NCBI GenBank assembly: GCA_016192845.1
Contig: JACPTI010000035.1
Span: 1 to 43,830, forward strand
From: Acidobacteriota bacterium
GTDB lineage: Bacteria > Acidobacteriota > Vicinamibacteria > Vicinamibacterales > UBA2999
DNA: 43,830 nt
Reading direction: 5' to 3'
Position numbers and translations under genes: made by a program. Positions 1-8,556 of the stretch are shown one piece after another. The number at the start of each line of letters is the position of its first letter. Position 1 is the first letter of the stretch. Below the pieces are notes generated by a model. It did no database searches, was not told the DNA's origin, and saw only the letters and a list, made by a program, of their open reading frames with translations.

Positions 1-166
1 GCGGTAGTCGTTCATAGGCGCGCGCCACGGCGCGCGCATCGCTAGTCCCACGTGCTCGTTAGCTCGATGCAGCCGATCAGATCGGACCTGCTGAAAGCTT
101 ACCGCCTGAAAGGCGGTGGGTTTAGACCTGGCACGTGGGACAAACCGGAGGTCTGAAGGCCCCCGG
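1..166. other. Left edge, no gene supported
   Basis: All frames are interrupted or too short to judge. On the minus strand a possible start at position 39 would open a reading frame that runs off the edge after 13 codons, which is too little to call. A small inverted repeat (CCGCC TGAAA GGCGG) lies near 105-118 and could be a weak hairpin just downstream of the APC permease stop. Confidence 0.5.
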
Positions 167-1546
167 CTACCGCGACCGCGTGCGCGCGCGGAACAACAGG
201 TAGATCGGCACGCCCGCCAGGATGATGGCCGCGCCGACCAGCGTCCGGCGCAGGTCCGCATAGAACGCGTTGACGACGATGCCGGCGCTCGCGAGCGTGA
301 AGATGGCCGGCGCCACCGGATAGCCGAGCGCGAGGAACGGGCGTGGCGCGTCCGGTTCGCGCGCGCGCAGGATGAACACGGCGGCGACGGCGAGTCCCAG
401 GAACAGCGTGATCGCAAAGCCCACGTAGTTGGCCAGCGCGTCGAGGCTCCCCGTGAGCACGAGCAGGATCGCAAACATGGCCTGCGCCGCGATCGACACC
501 GCCGGCGTCCTGAAGCGCGGGTGCACGCGCGCCGCCGCGGGGAAGAAGGCGCCGTCGCGCGCCATGGCGAAGTAGACGCGCGGCCCGGCAAACGTGAAGG
601 CGTTGATGCCCGCCGCCAGGCTGACGATCGAGACGACGCCCATGATGTCGCCCGCGCGGACGCCGAGCAGCCGGTCCGCCACGACGTCGAGCACGCTTCC
701 CTGCACGGCCGCGAGGCCGCCGATCGACATCACGTAGATGAACAGCACGTTCATCAGCAGGTAGATCACCGTGACCGCGACCGTGCCGACCGCCAGGGCG
801 AGCGGCACGTTGCGCCCGGGATCCCGGATCTCTTCCGCCATATAGGCCGCCGCATTCCAACCGGAATACGTGAACATGATCGGAATGAGCGCGAAGAGCC
901 AGCCCGCCATGGTGACCGGCGCGGCGCTCTGCTGCAGGTTGGCCGCCGCGCCGGTACCGAGCGTCAGGCCGAACGCGATGAAGCCGACGAACGCCGCCAC
1001 CTTGAGCGCCGCGAGAATGTTGGTGACCGTCCGGCCGGGCCCGATGCCGACGATGTGCACGATGGCGGCGACAATGATCGCCGCGCTCGCCACGAGCGTC
1101 TGCACGGAGAACGTCAGCGGCACGTAGGGCAGCGGAACGGCGAAGAGCGGCGTGGCATTGGCCGCGCCCGGGATGAAGCGATCGAGGTAGAGCGCCAGGA
1201 CGATGGCGCTGGCGGCCATCGCCCCCGAGAACCCCGCCACGAACGAGGTCCACCCGGTGAGGAACCCCGCCAGCCCGCCGTACGCGTCGCGCAGGTAGAC
1301 GTATTCGCCGCCCGCGCGCGGCCGCAGCGCGGCGAGCTCCGCGTACGCCATCGCGCCCGCGAAGGCCAGGAGCCCGCCCGCGAGCCAGGTGGACAGGAAC
1401 AGCAGCGCGCTCGGCACCGAGGCGGCAATCTGGGGGGGGAGAAACAGGATCCCGCCGCCGATGACGTTGGAGACGATGATGGCCGCGCCGTCGAGCGGTC
1501 CGAGGCGGCGTTCGAGGGATGGAGGGGCCTGAGTGGTCGTGGTCAC
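167..1546 (-). CDS. APC-family amino acid permease
   Basis: A 459-residue polytopic inner-membrane protein with about 12 hydrophobic segments and the N-terminal APC signature (LGPLDGAAIIVSNVIGGGIL, where the glycine-rich unwound part of helix 1 lies). A later segment YMAEEIRDPGRNVP matches the conserved loop after helix 6, and FAMARDGAFFP the loop after helix 8. The family exchanges or imports amino acids and related amines with protons; the substrate cannot be read here. The GTG at 1546 is chosen because the family's conserved region starts about 15 residues later, and upstream of it the frame runs into the repeat array at 1556-1650 and the next gene. A second, clearly different APC permease lies at 30251-31741. 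Confidence 0.88.
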   Translation of the reverse strand: MTTTTQAPPSLERRLGPLDGAAIIVSNVIGGGILFLPPQIAASVPSALLFLSTWLAGGLLAFAGAMAYAELAALRPRAGGEYVYLRDAYGGLAGFLTGWTSFVAGFSGAMAASAIVLALYLDRFIPGAANATPLFAVPLPYVPLTFSVQTLVASAAIIVAAIVHIVGIGPGRTVTNILAALKVAAFVGFIAFGLTLGTGAAANLQQSAAPVTMAGWLFALIPIMFTYSGWNAAAYMAEEIRDPGRNVPLALAVGTVAVTVIYLLMNVLFIYVMSIGGLAAVQGSVLDVVADRLLGVRAGDIMGVVSIVSLAAGINAFTFAGPRVYFAMARDGAFFPAAARVHPRFRTPAVSIAAQAMFAILLVLTGSLDALANYVGFAITLFLGLAVAAVFILRAREPDAPRPFLALGYPVAPAIFTLASAGIVVNAFYADLRRTLVGAAIILAGVPIYLLFRARTRSR

Positions 1547-1555
1547 CCGGGGATT

Positions 1556-1650
1556 ATCAACTCCCAACTCCCAAAACGCCAACTCCCAAATTGCGGTCGG
1601 ACGTGGGAAGTTGTGCGTTGGGAATTGAGAGTTGGGAGTTGTCAGTTGGT
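1556..1650. repeat. Tandem-inverted repeat array (AACTCCCAA unit)
   Basis: Copies of AACTCCCAA in direct orientation (about 1558-1590) are followed by copies of the complement TTGGGAGTT (about 1602-1650), so a transcript of either strand could fold into a long imperfect hairpin. The right arm overlaps the stop codon of the lipoprotein gene at 1642-1644, and the left arm is just before the permease start. The same unit recurs at 19872-19968. Confidence 0.85.
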
Positions 1651-2121
1651 GAGCAGCCGCCGCTCGATCTGCAATTCGCCCATCTTCGCCCACATACGCC
1701 GGCCATGCTTGCCGAAGACTTCCACGCGGGCGTCGACGAATTCGCGGTTCTCGAGCATTTCCCGGCGCGGTTGTACGCCGGTGTAGCCGAAGCTGGATCG
1801 CAGGACGAGGGGCGGCGTCGTGGCGCCCGGCGCGAGGCCGCTCGCGTCGATCGCCTGGATGAAGTGTTCGCCCCACGACTCCTGCTCGCCAACGCGGCGG
1901 AACACGGCGTTCACCTGCACCCTGGCGATTTCTCGGTCCGAGACGTTCTGCAGCTCGAGCGAGACGCTCGGAACGAGCTTGTTCATCCCGCCTTCGACGA
2001 TCCCCGCGTCGTACCACCCGGTCTGAACGTTGACGATCTTCAGATCGGTCTGAACATCGCGCGACTCACAGGCGGCAAGCGCCGCCGCGCTCGCAAGCGC
2101 CGCGATCAGCCGTCGGGCCAT
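1642..2121 (-). CDS. Small DUF-type lipoprotein
   Basis: A 159-residue predicted lipoprotein. The start MARRLIAALASAAALAAC gives a short charged n-region, a hydrophobic stretch and a lipobox (LAAC), with lipidation expected at the cysteine near residue 18. The mature part alternates short strands (LVPSVSLELQNVSDREIARVQ reads as a beta-sandwich of the 'additional strand' type), so an immunoglobulin-like fold is plausible. No enzyme motif is visible. It sits between the permease and an exported protein on the same strand. The last codons and the stop fall on the edge of a repeat array. The lipobox is clear; the function is unknown. Confidence 0.75.
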   Translation of the reverse strand: MARRLIAALASAAALAACESRDVQTDLKIVNVQTGWYDAGIVEGGMNKLVPSVSLELQNVSDREIARVQVNAVFRRVGEQESWGEHFIQAIDASGLAPGATTPPLVLRSSFGYTGVQPRREMLENREFVDARVEVFGKHGRRMWAKMGELQIERRLLTN

Positions 2122-2143
2122 CGGGACATTGTACCAGCCCAGG

Positions 2144-2959
2144 TCAGAACTCGCTGGCGGCCACCCGCGCCTTCACCTGGTCGAGCGTCAGCCGCCCGGC
2201 GCGGAACGCGTTCAGGTCGCTCCCCTTGACGCGCAGGATCAGCGTGACGACGTCCTGATCGCCGGGCACCAGGGCGTTGCCCGGCGTGTTGTCGCGCGCC
2301 GCCACCGTCAGCCACTCGTCGTCACCCAGCATGAGCGCGCCGCTGTTCTCGATCATCGCGTCGACGAGCGCTGTCTTGACCTCCTGCGTGTACGCCTCGC
2401 CCGGATTGCTGAGCAGCAGTGGATCCGCTGGCGGCGCGGGCGACGGCGGGATCGACTGGGCGGTCACGCCAGCCTGATTCTGCACGGCCGCGCGCTCGGC
2501 GGCCGGAGCGGCCGGCGCCATCTGCCGCTGGATCCGCTGCAGCATCCGGTCGAACTCCATGCGCATGCGCTCGTCGGCGATCGCCTGCATGAACGCCCGC
2601 ATCTGCGCGAGGTCGCGCGCCAGCGCCATCCCGGTTTCGTTCATCGTCCGGAGGGACCAGGCGAAGCTGCGGCGGACGGCGGGCACTTCGACATCGAAGA
2701 AGACGCCGTAGCCGTCCAGATGGAACCCGCGCACCTGCGGCGCACCGCCCTGCAGCAGCGCGTCGTCCGGCATCACCGCACGCATGCGGCGGCGCAGATT
2801 GTCGACGCCCAGCTGCACGGCGCGCTCGAGCGCGCCTTCCATCATGAAGATCCGCTGGCGCGCGCGCACCTGATCGGTGCCGGCGGCCGGCGGCGCCTGA
2901 GCCGCCGCCGCACTCGCACTCCCCACCAGCATCGCAAGGCCGATCAACCAGAATCGCAC
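2144..2959 (-). CDS. Exported protein of unknown function
   Basis: A 271-residue protein with a good Sec signal peptide (MRFWLIGLAMLVGSASAAAAQ, cleavage after AAAA likely). It continues with a helical region rich in Arg, Met and Gln (about residues 30-150), a Pro/Ala linker with PPSPAPPADPLL (about 165-185), and a C-terminal mixed region. I recognise no catalytic motif. It lies 22 bp upstream of the small lipoprotein gene and just downstream of the anti-sigma/sigma pair, all on the minus strand, so it may be part of the regulon or operon of that ECF sigma factor; that is inference from position only. Confidence 0.7.
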   Translation of the reverse strand: MRFWLIGLAMLVGSASAAAAQAPPAAGTDQVRARQRIFMMEGALERAVQLGVDNLRRRMRAVMPDDALLQGGAPQVRGFHLDGYGVFFDVEVPAVRRSFAWSLRTMNETGMALARDLAQMRAFMQAIADERMRMEFDRMLQRIQRQMAPAAPAAERAAVQNQAGVTAQSIPPSPAPPADPLLLSNPGEAYTQEVKTALVDAMIENSGALMLGDDEWLTVAARDNTPGNALVPGDQDVVTLILRVKGSDLNAFRAGRLTLDQVKARVAASEF

Positions 2960-2972
2960 GGTGTCTCCTCTT

Positions 2973-3069
2973 GTCAGCTGGTAGCTGGTAGCCGGTAGGT
3001 GGCAGCAAAAGCTACGAGCCCTGAACCGCGAACAACCAGCGACCGCCGACCACCCACTAGCTACTACCT
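2973..3069. repeat. Tandem-inverted repeat array (GGTAGCT unit)
   Basis: Left part carries tandem GCTGGTAGCTGGTAGC-like units. The right part carries the complementary CTAGCTACTACC. The right arm runs across the anti-sigma factor stop codon at 3064-3066. The architecture matches the array at 1556-1650 although the unit sequence differs. Confidence 0.75.
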
Positions 3070-3825
3070 CGCCTGCTGCGACACGCGCATCAGGTAATTG
3101 AGCATCTGCCGCTGCTCACGCACCTCGGCGCCGGTCAACCCCTCGAACTGACCGAAGCTGCGCTGAATCTGATCGAGGTCGACGCGCCGCTGTGAATCGA
3201 AGTCGCGCAGGATCTGCGCGGTGCGGAGCGCCAGCTCGAGCTGCTGCCGCCGCTCGCTCTCGTCGATGAGGGCGCGGACCCGGGCCAGCAGCTGCCCTTC
3301 GACCGCCGGCGCGGCCGCGGGCGCCGCGCTGCGCATTGGCGCGGACGCACGGAGCTCGGCGATCTCGTTCCGCAGCCGCTGCTCGAGCGCGCCGAGCGCC
3401 GCCCCGGTCGCGCCGTCGGGCCGGGCGCCTTGACTGCCGCTCCGGGTATCCTGCGCGACGGCGTCGGGAGCGGGACGCATCGTACCGCGCGCGATCCCGA
3501 GCGAGAGGCCGGCGGCAAAGATCGCCGCGGCCGCAGCCACCTGCGCCCACGCCGGCAGCGGCTGCGCAAACCAGGCCCACCGGGACATCGAGAGCCACGA
3601 CGGCGGCCGCGCCGGGGCCCGCGTGATCGCGAAGCCGAGCTCGGCGTCCGGCGGCGACCAGGACGCGAGCTGAATCCGCGTCGACTCGAGCGCGCTCATT
3701 TCCGCCGCGCACGCGGGGCAGACCGCGAAGTGCGCGCCAATCGCGTCGCGCTCGGCGCGCTCACACTCGTCGTAGAGATAGGTGACGAGGGCCGTGTGGT
3801 CTCCGCATCGAAAGGTAGTACTCAT
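3064..3825 (-). CDS. Zinc-finger anti-sigma factor
   Basis: A 253-residue membrane-bound anti-sigma factor. Residues 1-50 hold a zinc-binding anti-sigma domain with the HFAVCPACAAEM pattern (His-x3-Cys-x2-Cys). One transmembrane helix follows (AWAQVAAAAAIFAAGLSLGIA, about residues 94-114), then an Ala/Arg-rich, probably coiled-coil periplasmic part. Such proteins hold their cognate ECF sigma factor at the membrane until a signal releases it. The start ATG overlaps the stop of the upstream sigma gene by four bases (3822-3825), the usual translational coupling of such pairs. Confidence 0.85.
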   Translation of the reverse strand: MSTTFRCGDHTALVTYLYDECERAERDAIGAHFAVCPACAAEMSALESTRIQLASWSPPDAELGFAITRAPARPPSWLSMSRWAWFAQPLPAWAQVAAAAAIFAAGLSLGIARGTMRPAPDAVAQDTRSGSQGARPDGATGAALGALEQRLRNEIAELRASAPMRSAAPAAAPAVEGQLLARVRALIDESERRQQLELALRTAQILRDFDSQRRVDLDQIQRSFGQFEGLTGAEVREQRQMLNYLMRVSQQAR

Positions 3826-4445
3826 ACGCGTTTCGCCTCTTCATGGCTGAAGGGAGCGTTCTTCACGTGGCCGAAGGCGGGCGCCAGGCCGTTCTTCTCC
3901 AGACGGCGCCGCAGCACCGTGAGCCCCTGGTACAGACGCGTTTTCACCGTGCTGAGCGGACAGCCCTGCAGCTCCGCAATCTCCTGGAACGTCATCCCGT
4001 GGTACTCCTTCAGGATGATCGCCGTCCGCTGTTCCTGCGGCAGCAGCGCCATCGCCTCGGCGACCGCCTCGCTCAGCTCGCGCCTCGAGACCAGATCCTC
4101 GATCGACTCGGTCGGCTTACCCTGGGCCGCGAGATCGAGCGCGTCGACGCCTTGCGGGACCTCGACGAGCGGCGCGCGCCGCTGCCGCCGGACCCAGTCG
4201 CGGCAGAGGTTCAGCGCAATCCGATACAGCCATGAGGAGAACTTCGCCTGACCCTTGAACCCGGGGAGGGCCCGAAACGCCCGGAGGAACGTCTCCTGGC
4301 AGATATCGCGCGCGTCCTCCTCACGGCCGATCACCCGGTACGCGAGGGCATAAATCGGCCGTTCCCATCGCAGGATGAGCTGATTGAAGCTCTCGACGTC
4401 GCCGCCCCTCGAGCGGGCGACGAGGTCCTCGTCGGTCCACGTCAT
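3822..4445 (-). CDS. ECF (extracytoplasmic function) sigma-70 family factor
   Basis: A 207-residue ECF sigma factor. Region 2 spans about residues 20-90, with the core-binding and -10 recognition segment EEDARDICQETFLRAF followed by FSSWLYRIALNLCRDWVRR. A linker carrying VPQGVDALDLAAQGKPT follows, then region 4 (about 135-190) with the -35 recognition helix-turn-helix MTFQEIAELQGCPLSTVKTR. It directs RNA polymerase to stress-specific promoters and is kept inactive by the co-encoded zinc-finger protein. The last 17 or so residues (HVKNAPFSHEEAKRV) extend beyond region 4. Its target genes cannot be read from this window. Confidence 0.92.
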   Translation of the reverse strand: MTWTDEDLVARSRGGDVESFNQLILRWERPIYALAYRVIGREEDARDICQETFLRAFRALPGFKGQAKFSSWLYRIALNLCRDWVRRQRRAPLVEVPQGVDALDLAAQGKPTESIEDLVSRRELSEAVAEAMALLPQEQRTAIILKEYHGMTFQEIAELQGCPLSTVKTRLYQGLTVLRRRLEKNGLAPAFGHVKNAPFSHEEAKRV

Positions 4446-4578
4446 TAATGGCGGTCCCGGGCTGCTAGATAAGACGGCGGCGGCCCCGCCGCGGCTTGAC
4501 TCCCCGATTGTACGATGCCGGCCGGACGCGGAAGTGCTTTCGTGCTCGAAACTTAGACGCGCTCAGGCGGAAACGCGC

Positions 4579-4584
4579 TAGAAT
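4579..4584 (+). promoter_or_regulatory. Possible -10 box before the HTH-receiver gene
   Basis: TAGAAT lies ten bases before the TTG start. No convincing -35 box is seen at the right distance, so the assignment is tentative. If real, the transcript would be close to leaderless. Confidence 0.3.
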
Positions 4585-4593
4585 GAGCTACGC

Positions 4594-5193
4594 TTGGCCC
4601 TGAACGTCCCAACCGACGAAGTCTTTCTGACGACGGAAGAGGTCCTGGAGTACCTCCAGGTGAACCTCCGTACCGTATATCGGCTGATCAAGGCCGGAAA
4701 GATTCCGGCCGTCCGGGTAGGGCGCCAGTGGCGATTCCGCAAACGCGACATCGACGCATGGCTCGACAGCCAGCGGACGGCGGCGGGCGGTCCTCCCGCC
4801 CTGGCGACGCCCGCGCGCCAGCGGCGGGCGCGCATCCTCGTCGTCGATGACGAAGCGAGCATCCGGGATCTGCTGGCCAAGACGCTGGCGCTCGCGGAGT
4901 ACGAGGTGGAGACGGCGGCCGATGCGGCGACGGCGCTGACGCGCGTGCGCGGTGCGGAGTACGACCTGCTGATTGCCGATCTCCGCATGCCCGGCATGGA
5001 CGGGCTGACGCTGATCCGGCAGGTGAAGCGCCTCCGGGCCGAGCTGCCGGTCATCATCATCACCGGCTACTCCAGTGAGGCGAGCGCCATCGAGGCGGTG
5101 AATCTCGGGGTCGCCGGATATCTGAGAAAGCCGTTCCGCGTGCCAGAGGTCCTCGCCGCCGCCGCCAAGGCGCTCGGAGCGCCTGCTGCGTAG
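4594..5193 (+). CDS. Excisionase-type HTH fused to response regulator receiver domain
   Basis: A 199-residue fusion. Residues 5-55 form a MerR/excisionase-type winged helix (FLTTEEVLEYLQVNLRTVYR, then IPAVRVGRQWRFRKRDIDAWL). A Pro/Ala linker (about 58-72) leads to a CheY-like receiver with the acidic pocket VVDDE, phospho-acceptor Asp129 (IADLRMPGMDG) and Lys179 (YLRKPF). The order is reversed from standard response regulators, in which the receiver is N-terminal. The start is TTG at 4594; a TAGAAT box at 4579-4584 would leave almost no leader. The stop codon directly abuts the ABC-F start. A histidine kinase lies 2.1 kb downstream, but pairing is unproven. Confidence 0.85.
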   Translation: MALNVPTDEVFLTTEEVLEYLQVNLRTVYRLIKAGKIPAVRVGRQWRFRKRDIDAWLDSQRTAAGGPPALATPARQRRARILVVDDEASIRDLLAKTLALAEYEVETAADAATALTRVRGAEYDLLIADLRMPGMDGLTLIRQVKRLRAELPVIIITGYSSEASAIEAVNLGVAGYLRKPFRVPEVLAAAAKALGAPAA

Positions 5194-7134
5194 TTGACCC
5201 AGCTTTCCGAGCTCACCAAATCGTTCGGCGATCGTGTCCTGCTCGATCGCGTCACCTGGCAGATCGGCGACGGCGATCGTGTCGGCCTCTGCGGGCCGAA
5301 CGGCGCCGGCAAGACGACGCTGCTGAAGATGCTGGCCGGCCTCGAGGAGCCCGACTCGGGCGCCATCGTCAAGCCGGCGAACCTCACCATCGGGTATCTG
5401 CCGCAGGACGGGCTGACGCACGCCGGGCGCACCGTGTTCGCGGAGGCGAGCAGCGCCTTCCAGCCGCTGCTCGACCTGAAGGCCGAAATGCACGACATCG
5501 AGCACCGGCTCGGCGACGCGTCGGTGCCGCAGCGCGAGCACGAGCCGATGCTCGTCCGCTACAGCGAGCTCCAGGACCGGTTCAGGCTGGCCGACGGCTA
5601 CAACATGGAGCTGCGGATCGCCACCGTCCTGCGCGGTCTCGGCTTCAGCGACGAGGACGCGGCGCGCCCGGCGGACACGTTCTCCGGCGGGTGGCAGATG
5701 CGGATTGCGCTGGCGAAGCTGCTGCTCGGCCGCCCCAACCTGCTGCTGCTCGACGAACCGACCAACCATCTCGATCTCGAGGCGCGTAACTGGCTCGAAG
5801 AGTATCTGACCTCGTATCCGTATGCCGTCATCCTCGTGTCACACGACCGCTATTTCCTGGACGCGGTCGTGACGCGCATCACGGATCTGCACCTCCGCAG
5901 GCTGACCGACTACGTCGGCAACTACAGCACGTACGTCGAGCAGCGCGACGCGATGCTCGAGCGGCTGCGCCAGGCCAAGCGCGAGCAGGACGAGGAGATC
6001 GCGCGGGTCAAGATGTTCATCGACCGGTTCCGCTACCAGGCGACGAAGGCGGCGCAGGTGCAGAGCCGGATCAAGCTGCTCGAGAAGGTGGTGCCGATCG
6101 AGGTGCCGCCGGAGCGCAAGCGCATTCACTTCAAGTTCCCGGCGTGCGCGAAGAGCGGCCGCACGGTGCTCGAGCTGAAGCATGCGCGCAAGGCCTACGG
6201 CAGCCTCGTCGTCTTTCGCGACGCGACCCTGCACATCGAGCGCGCCGATCGGATTGCGTTCGTCGGCCCGAACGGCGCCGGCAAGTCGACGTTGATGCGG
6301 ATGCTCTCAGGGGAAGAGGCGCCCGACAGCGGCACGCGCAGCGTCGGGCACCAGGTGATCACGGAGTATTTCGCGCAGGACGAGGCGGCGCGGCTCGACC
6401 CGACGCTCACGGTGTACGAGACGCTGGAGGTCGGCTCGGCCACCGATATGGTTCCGGCGATCCGCAACATCCTCGGCGGGTTCCTCTTCTCGGGCGACGA
6501 CATTCACAAGAAGGTGGCGGTGCTGTCGGGAGGCGAGCGCACCCGCCTGGCGGTGGCACGCATGCTGCTGCGGCCCTCGAATACGCTGCTCCTCGACGAG
6601 CCGACCAACCACCTCGATCTCGACTCGAAGGACGTGCTGCTCGAGGCGCTCGAGGACTACGGCGGCACGCTCATCATCGTGTCGCACGATCGGTACTTCG
6701 TGGAGAAGCTCGCCACGAAGATCATCGAGGTCGGCCACGGCGAGGCGATCGTGTATCCGGGCGCGTACCGCGATTTTCTCTGGCACAAAGCGGCTGCGCC
6801 GCCGGCCCCAGGCCCGAAGCCCAAAGCCCAAAGCCCGAAGACCGAGATTTCGCGCGAAGCGCGGAAGCGCGTGGACGCCGAGCGCCGGAAGAGGCAGCGG
6901 GCGCTCGAGTCACTCCACAAGCGGATCGCGGACCTGGAATCGCGGATTGCCGCGCGCGAGGCCGAAGTTAAGGAGATCGAGGCGGCCATGAGTGCCGGGG
7001 GGTTCTACGACGACCGCGACGCTGCCACCACGCTGATCGACCGCCATCAGGCGCTGATGTGGGAGGTTGGCGACCTGATGGCCCAGTGGGAGGCGCTGCA
7101 AGAACACGCCGCCGAACACGCGTCCGAATCGTAA
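5194..7134 (+). CDS. ABC-F family ATPase (Uup/EttA-like)
   Basis: A 646-residue soluble protein with two ATP-binding cassettes and no membrane segment. Cassette 1 has Walker A GPNGAGKTT (about residue 34), signature FSGGWQMR and Walker B LLLLDEPTNHLDL. Cassette 2 has GPNGAGKST (about residue 358), signature LSGGERTR and LLLDEPTNHLDL. Between them lies the charged ABC-F linker (about 245-290), and a C-terminal coiled coil spans about 560-640. ABC-F proteins act on the ribosome or on DNA/RNA structures rather than in transport. The start is TTG, directly after the TAG of the previous gene, so translation is probably coupled. Residues about 532-552 (APPAPGPKPKAQSPKT) are encoded by a repeat of the GGGCTTTGGGC type. 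Confidence 0.9.
   Translation: MTQLSELTKSFGDRVLLDRVTWQIGDGDRVGLCGPNGAGKTTLLKMLAGLEEPDSGAIVKPANLTIGYLPQDGLTHAGRTVFAEASSAFQPLLDLKAEMHDIEHRLGDASVPQREHEPMLVRYSELQDRFRLADGYNMELRIATVLRGLGFSDEDAARPADTFSGGWQMRIALAKLLLGRPNLLLLDEPTNHLDLEARNWLEEYLTSYPYAVILVSHDRYFLDAVVTRITDLHLRRLTDYVGNYSTYVEQRDAMLERLRQAKREQDEEIARVKMFIDRFRYQATKAAQVQSRIKLLEKVVPIEVPPERKRIHFKFPACAKSGRTVLELKHARKAYGSLVVFRDATLHIERADRIAFVGPNGAGKSTLMRMLSGEEAPDSGTRSVGHQVITEYFAQDEAARLDPTLTVYETLEVGSATDMVPAIRNILGGFLFSGDDIHKKVAVLSGGERTRLAVARMLLRPSNTLLLDEPTNHLDLDSKDVLLEALEDYGGTLIIVSHDRYFVEKLATKIIEVGHGEAIVYPGAYRDFLWHKAAAPPAPGPKPKAQSPKTEISREARKRVDAERRKRQRALESLHKRIADLESRIAAREAEVKEIEAAMSAGGFYDDRDAATTLIDRHQALMWEVGDLMAQWEALQEHAAEHASES
6806..6841. repeat. In-frame copy of the GCCCAAA repeat inside the ABC-F gene
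   Basis: Units of the kind GCCCGAAGCCCAAAGCCC lie inside the coding sequence without breaking the frame. They encode a Pro/Lys-rich linker between the second ATPase cassette and the C-terminal coiled coil. The same unit family occurs in xerC, before trmFO and between rplU and rpmA. Confidence 0.75.
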
Positions 7135-7157
7135 GTCAGCCCCGACCCAGCCACCAG

Positions 7158-7231
7158 AATTGGCGGACGGTTACAATACTGTAATCAGTGCGTCACGAAA
7201 CCGTCCGCTAAAGACACTGGATGCGCCAATT
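7158..7231. other. Nested inverted-repeat element between ABC-F and kinase genes
   Basis: A perfect 10 bp inverted repeat (GCGGACGGTT at 7163-7172 and its complement at 7199-7208) encloses a 26-base loop. An outer pair, AATTGG at 7158-7163 and CCAATT at 7226-7231, encloses both. The loop holds a second dyad, TTAC and GTAA around 7171-7184. The rest of the 7135-7339 gap shows no gene. It could be a terminator without a U-tract, a protein site or a leader RNA for the kinase gene. Confidence 0.6.
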
Positions 7232-7339
7232 ACGAGCACTTTCGCTCTTTAGTCATCGGGCACGCCCTTTGCGACCTCGGCCGTATCGCCCCGCCCGTCT
7301 TGCCGGCTGTCGGCGGACCGGGGCGCGAGCTGCTGCGCC

Positions 7340-8554
7340 GTGGAGCACCTCCACATGACGAAGTCCCGTCGCCGCGCCCGTCGGACGCCGGGTGGGCGGC
7401 CGGGATTGCGGCGACTCGATGATGGTCGCCGCGCGCGGGGGTCGGCCACGCGCGAGGCGGCCCGCCGGGCGCCGCGCGCGCGGGACGAGGCGTTCTTCCG
7501 CTACCTGGTGGCGGGCATGCGGAACGGCGTTCTCGCCTTCACGCGGGACGGCCGGCTCGCGCTCATCAACGACGAAGCGTACCGGATTTTCGATATCGCG
7601 CCGCGGCGCGACGATCTCGGGCGCCCGGTCGCGGAGCTGCTGCAGCAGCATCCGGAGGTGGTGCGCGTGCTGCACAGCGTGTTCGACCTCCATCTGCTCC
7701 CCAACCGCGCGGAGCTGCGCCTGCGGCCGTCGGGGAAGGTGATCGGCTACACGCTGGGGCTCGTCAGAGACGACGCGGGCGAGGTGATTGGCGCGGCGAT
7801 GTTCTTCAAGGACCTGACGCGCGTCGAGCAGCTGGAGGAGCGCGAACGGCTGCGCGATCGGCTCGCGGCCGTCGGCGAAATGGCCGCGGCGATCGCGCAT
7901 GAAGTGAAGAATCCGCTCGCCGGCATCGAGGTGATGGCGGGCCTGCTGCGGCGGAAGATCGCCGACGCGCCCGACGTGCAGACGGTGCTGACCGACATCA
8001 TCACCGAGGCGAAGATGGCCAACGCCATCGTCCAGGAGGTGCTCGAGTTCGTGCGGCCGATCCGGCTGCAGGTCGAGCGCACGTCCGTGGGCGAGGCGGT
8101 GCAGTCGGCCATTCAGCTGACCGAGACGAAGGCGCGGCGCGGCGACATCACCGTTGACGCGAGGCTGCCGGCGTCGCTGCCGCTGATCCACGGCGATCGG
8201 TACCAGCTGACGCAGCTGTTCACCAACCTGCTGACCAACGCGTACGAGGCGATGGAGGGGCGCGGCCGCATCACCATCAGCGCCGCCGGCGTGTCGATCG
8301 ACGACGGCGCCGACGGCCGGGAGGCGGTGCTCGTGGAGGTGGCCGACCAGGGGCCGGGGATGTCGGCGGAGCTGGCCGAGCGTGTCTTCAAGCCGTTCTT
8401 CACGACCAAGTCGCAGGGCTCCGGCCTGGGCCTCGCGATCGTGCGGAAGATCGTCGACGCGCACGACGGCAGCATCGACCTGCAGACCGCGCCGGGCCAC
8501 GGGACGACGATTCGCGTAACGCTGCCGGTGACGGCACTAGACGAGGGACACTAG
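7340..8554 (+). CDS. NtrB-type PAS sensor histidine kinase
   Basis: A 404-residue cytoplasmic kinase without transmembrane segments. After a very Arg-rich N-terminus (residues 1-48), a PAS domain (about 50-165) leads to a HisKA domain with phospho-acceptor His187 (AIAHEVKNPLAG). The HATPase domain follows with N-box NLLTNAYEAM, G1 DQGPGMS, F-box and G2 GSGLGLAIVRKI. Signals sensed by PAS would control phosphorylation of the adjacent NtrC-type regulator, whose start is two bases after this stop. GTG 7340 and ATG 7355 are both possible starts. The basic N-terminus looks unlike the rest and might not be fully translated. Confidence 0.9.
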   Translation: MEHLHMTKSRRRARRTPGGRPGLRRLDDGRRARGSATREAARRAPRARDEAFFRYLVAGMRNGVLAFTRDGRLALINDEAYRIFDIAPRRDDLGRPVAELLQQHPEVVRVLHSVFDLHLLPNRAELRLRPSGKVIGYTLGLVRDDAGEVIGAAMFFKDLTRVEQLEERERLRDRLAAVGEMAAAIAHEVKNPLAGIEVMAGLLRRKIADAPDVQTVLTDIITEAKMANAIVQEVLEFVRPIRLQVERTSVGEAVQSAIQLTETKARRGDITVDARLPASLPLIHGDRYQLTQLFTNLLTNAYEAMEGRGRITISAAGVSIDDGADGREAVLVEVADQGPGMSAELAERVFKPFFTTKSQGSGLGLAIVRKIVDAHDGSIDLQTAPGHGTTIRVTLPVTALDEGH

Positions 8555-8556
8555 CC

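Noticed and set aside
1..42. Possible gene start on the minus strand running off the left edge (ATG at 39)
   Set aside because: Only 13 codons are visible, with no recognisable motif or ribosome-binding site.
116..1786. Long plus-strand ORF opposite the permease
   Set aside because: Arg/His/Asp-rich shadow translation typical of GC-rich antisense frames; the minus-strand permease is clear.
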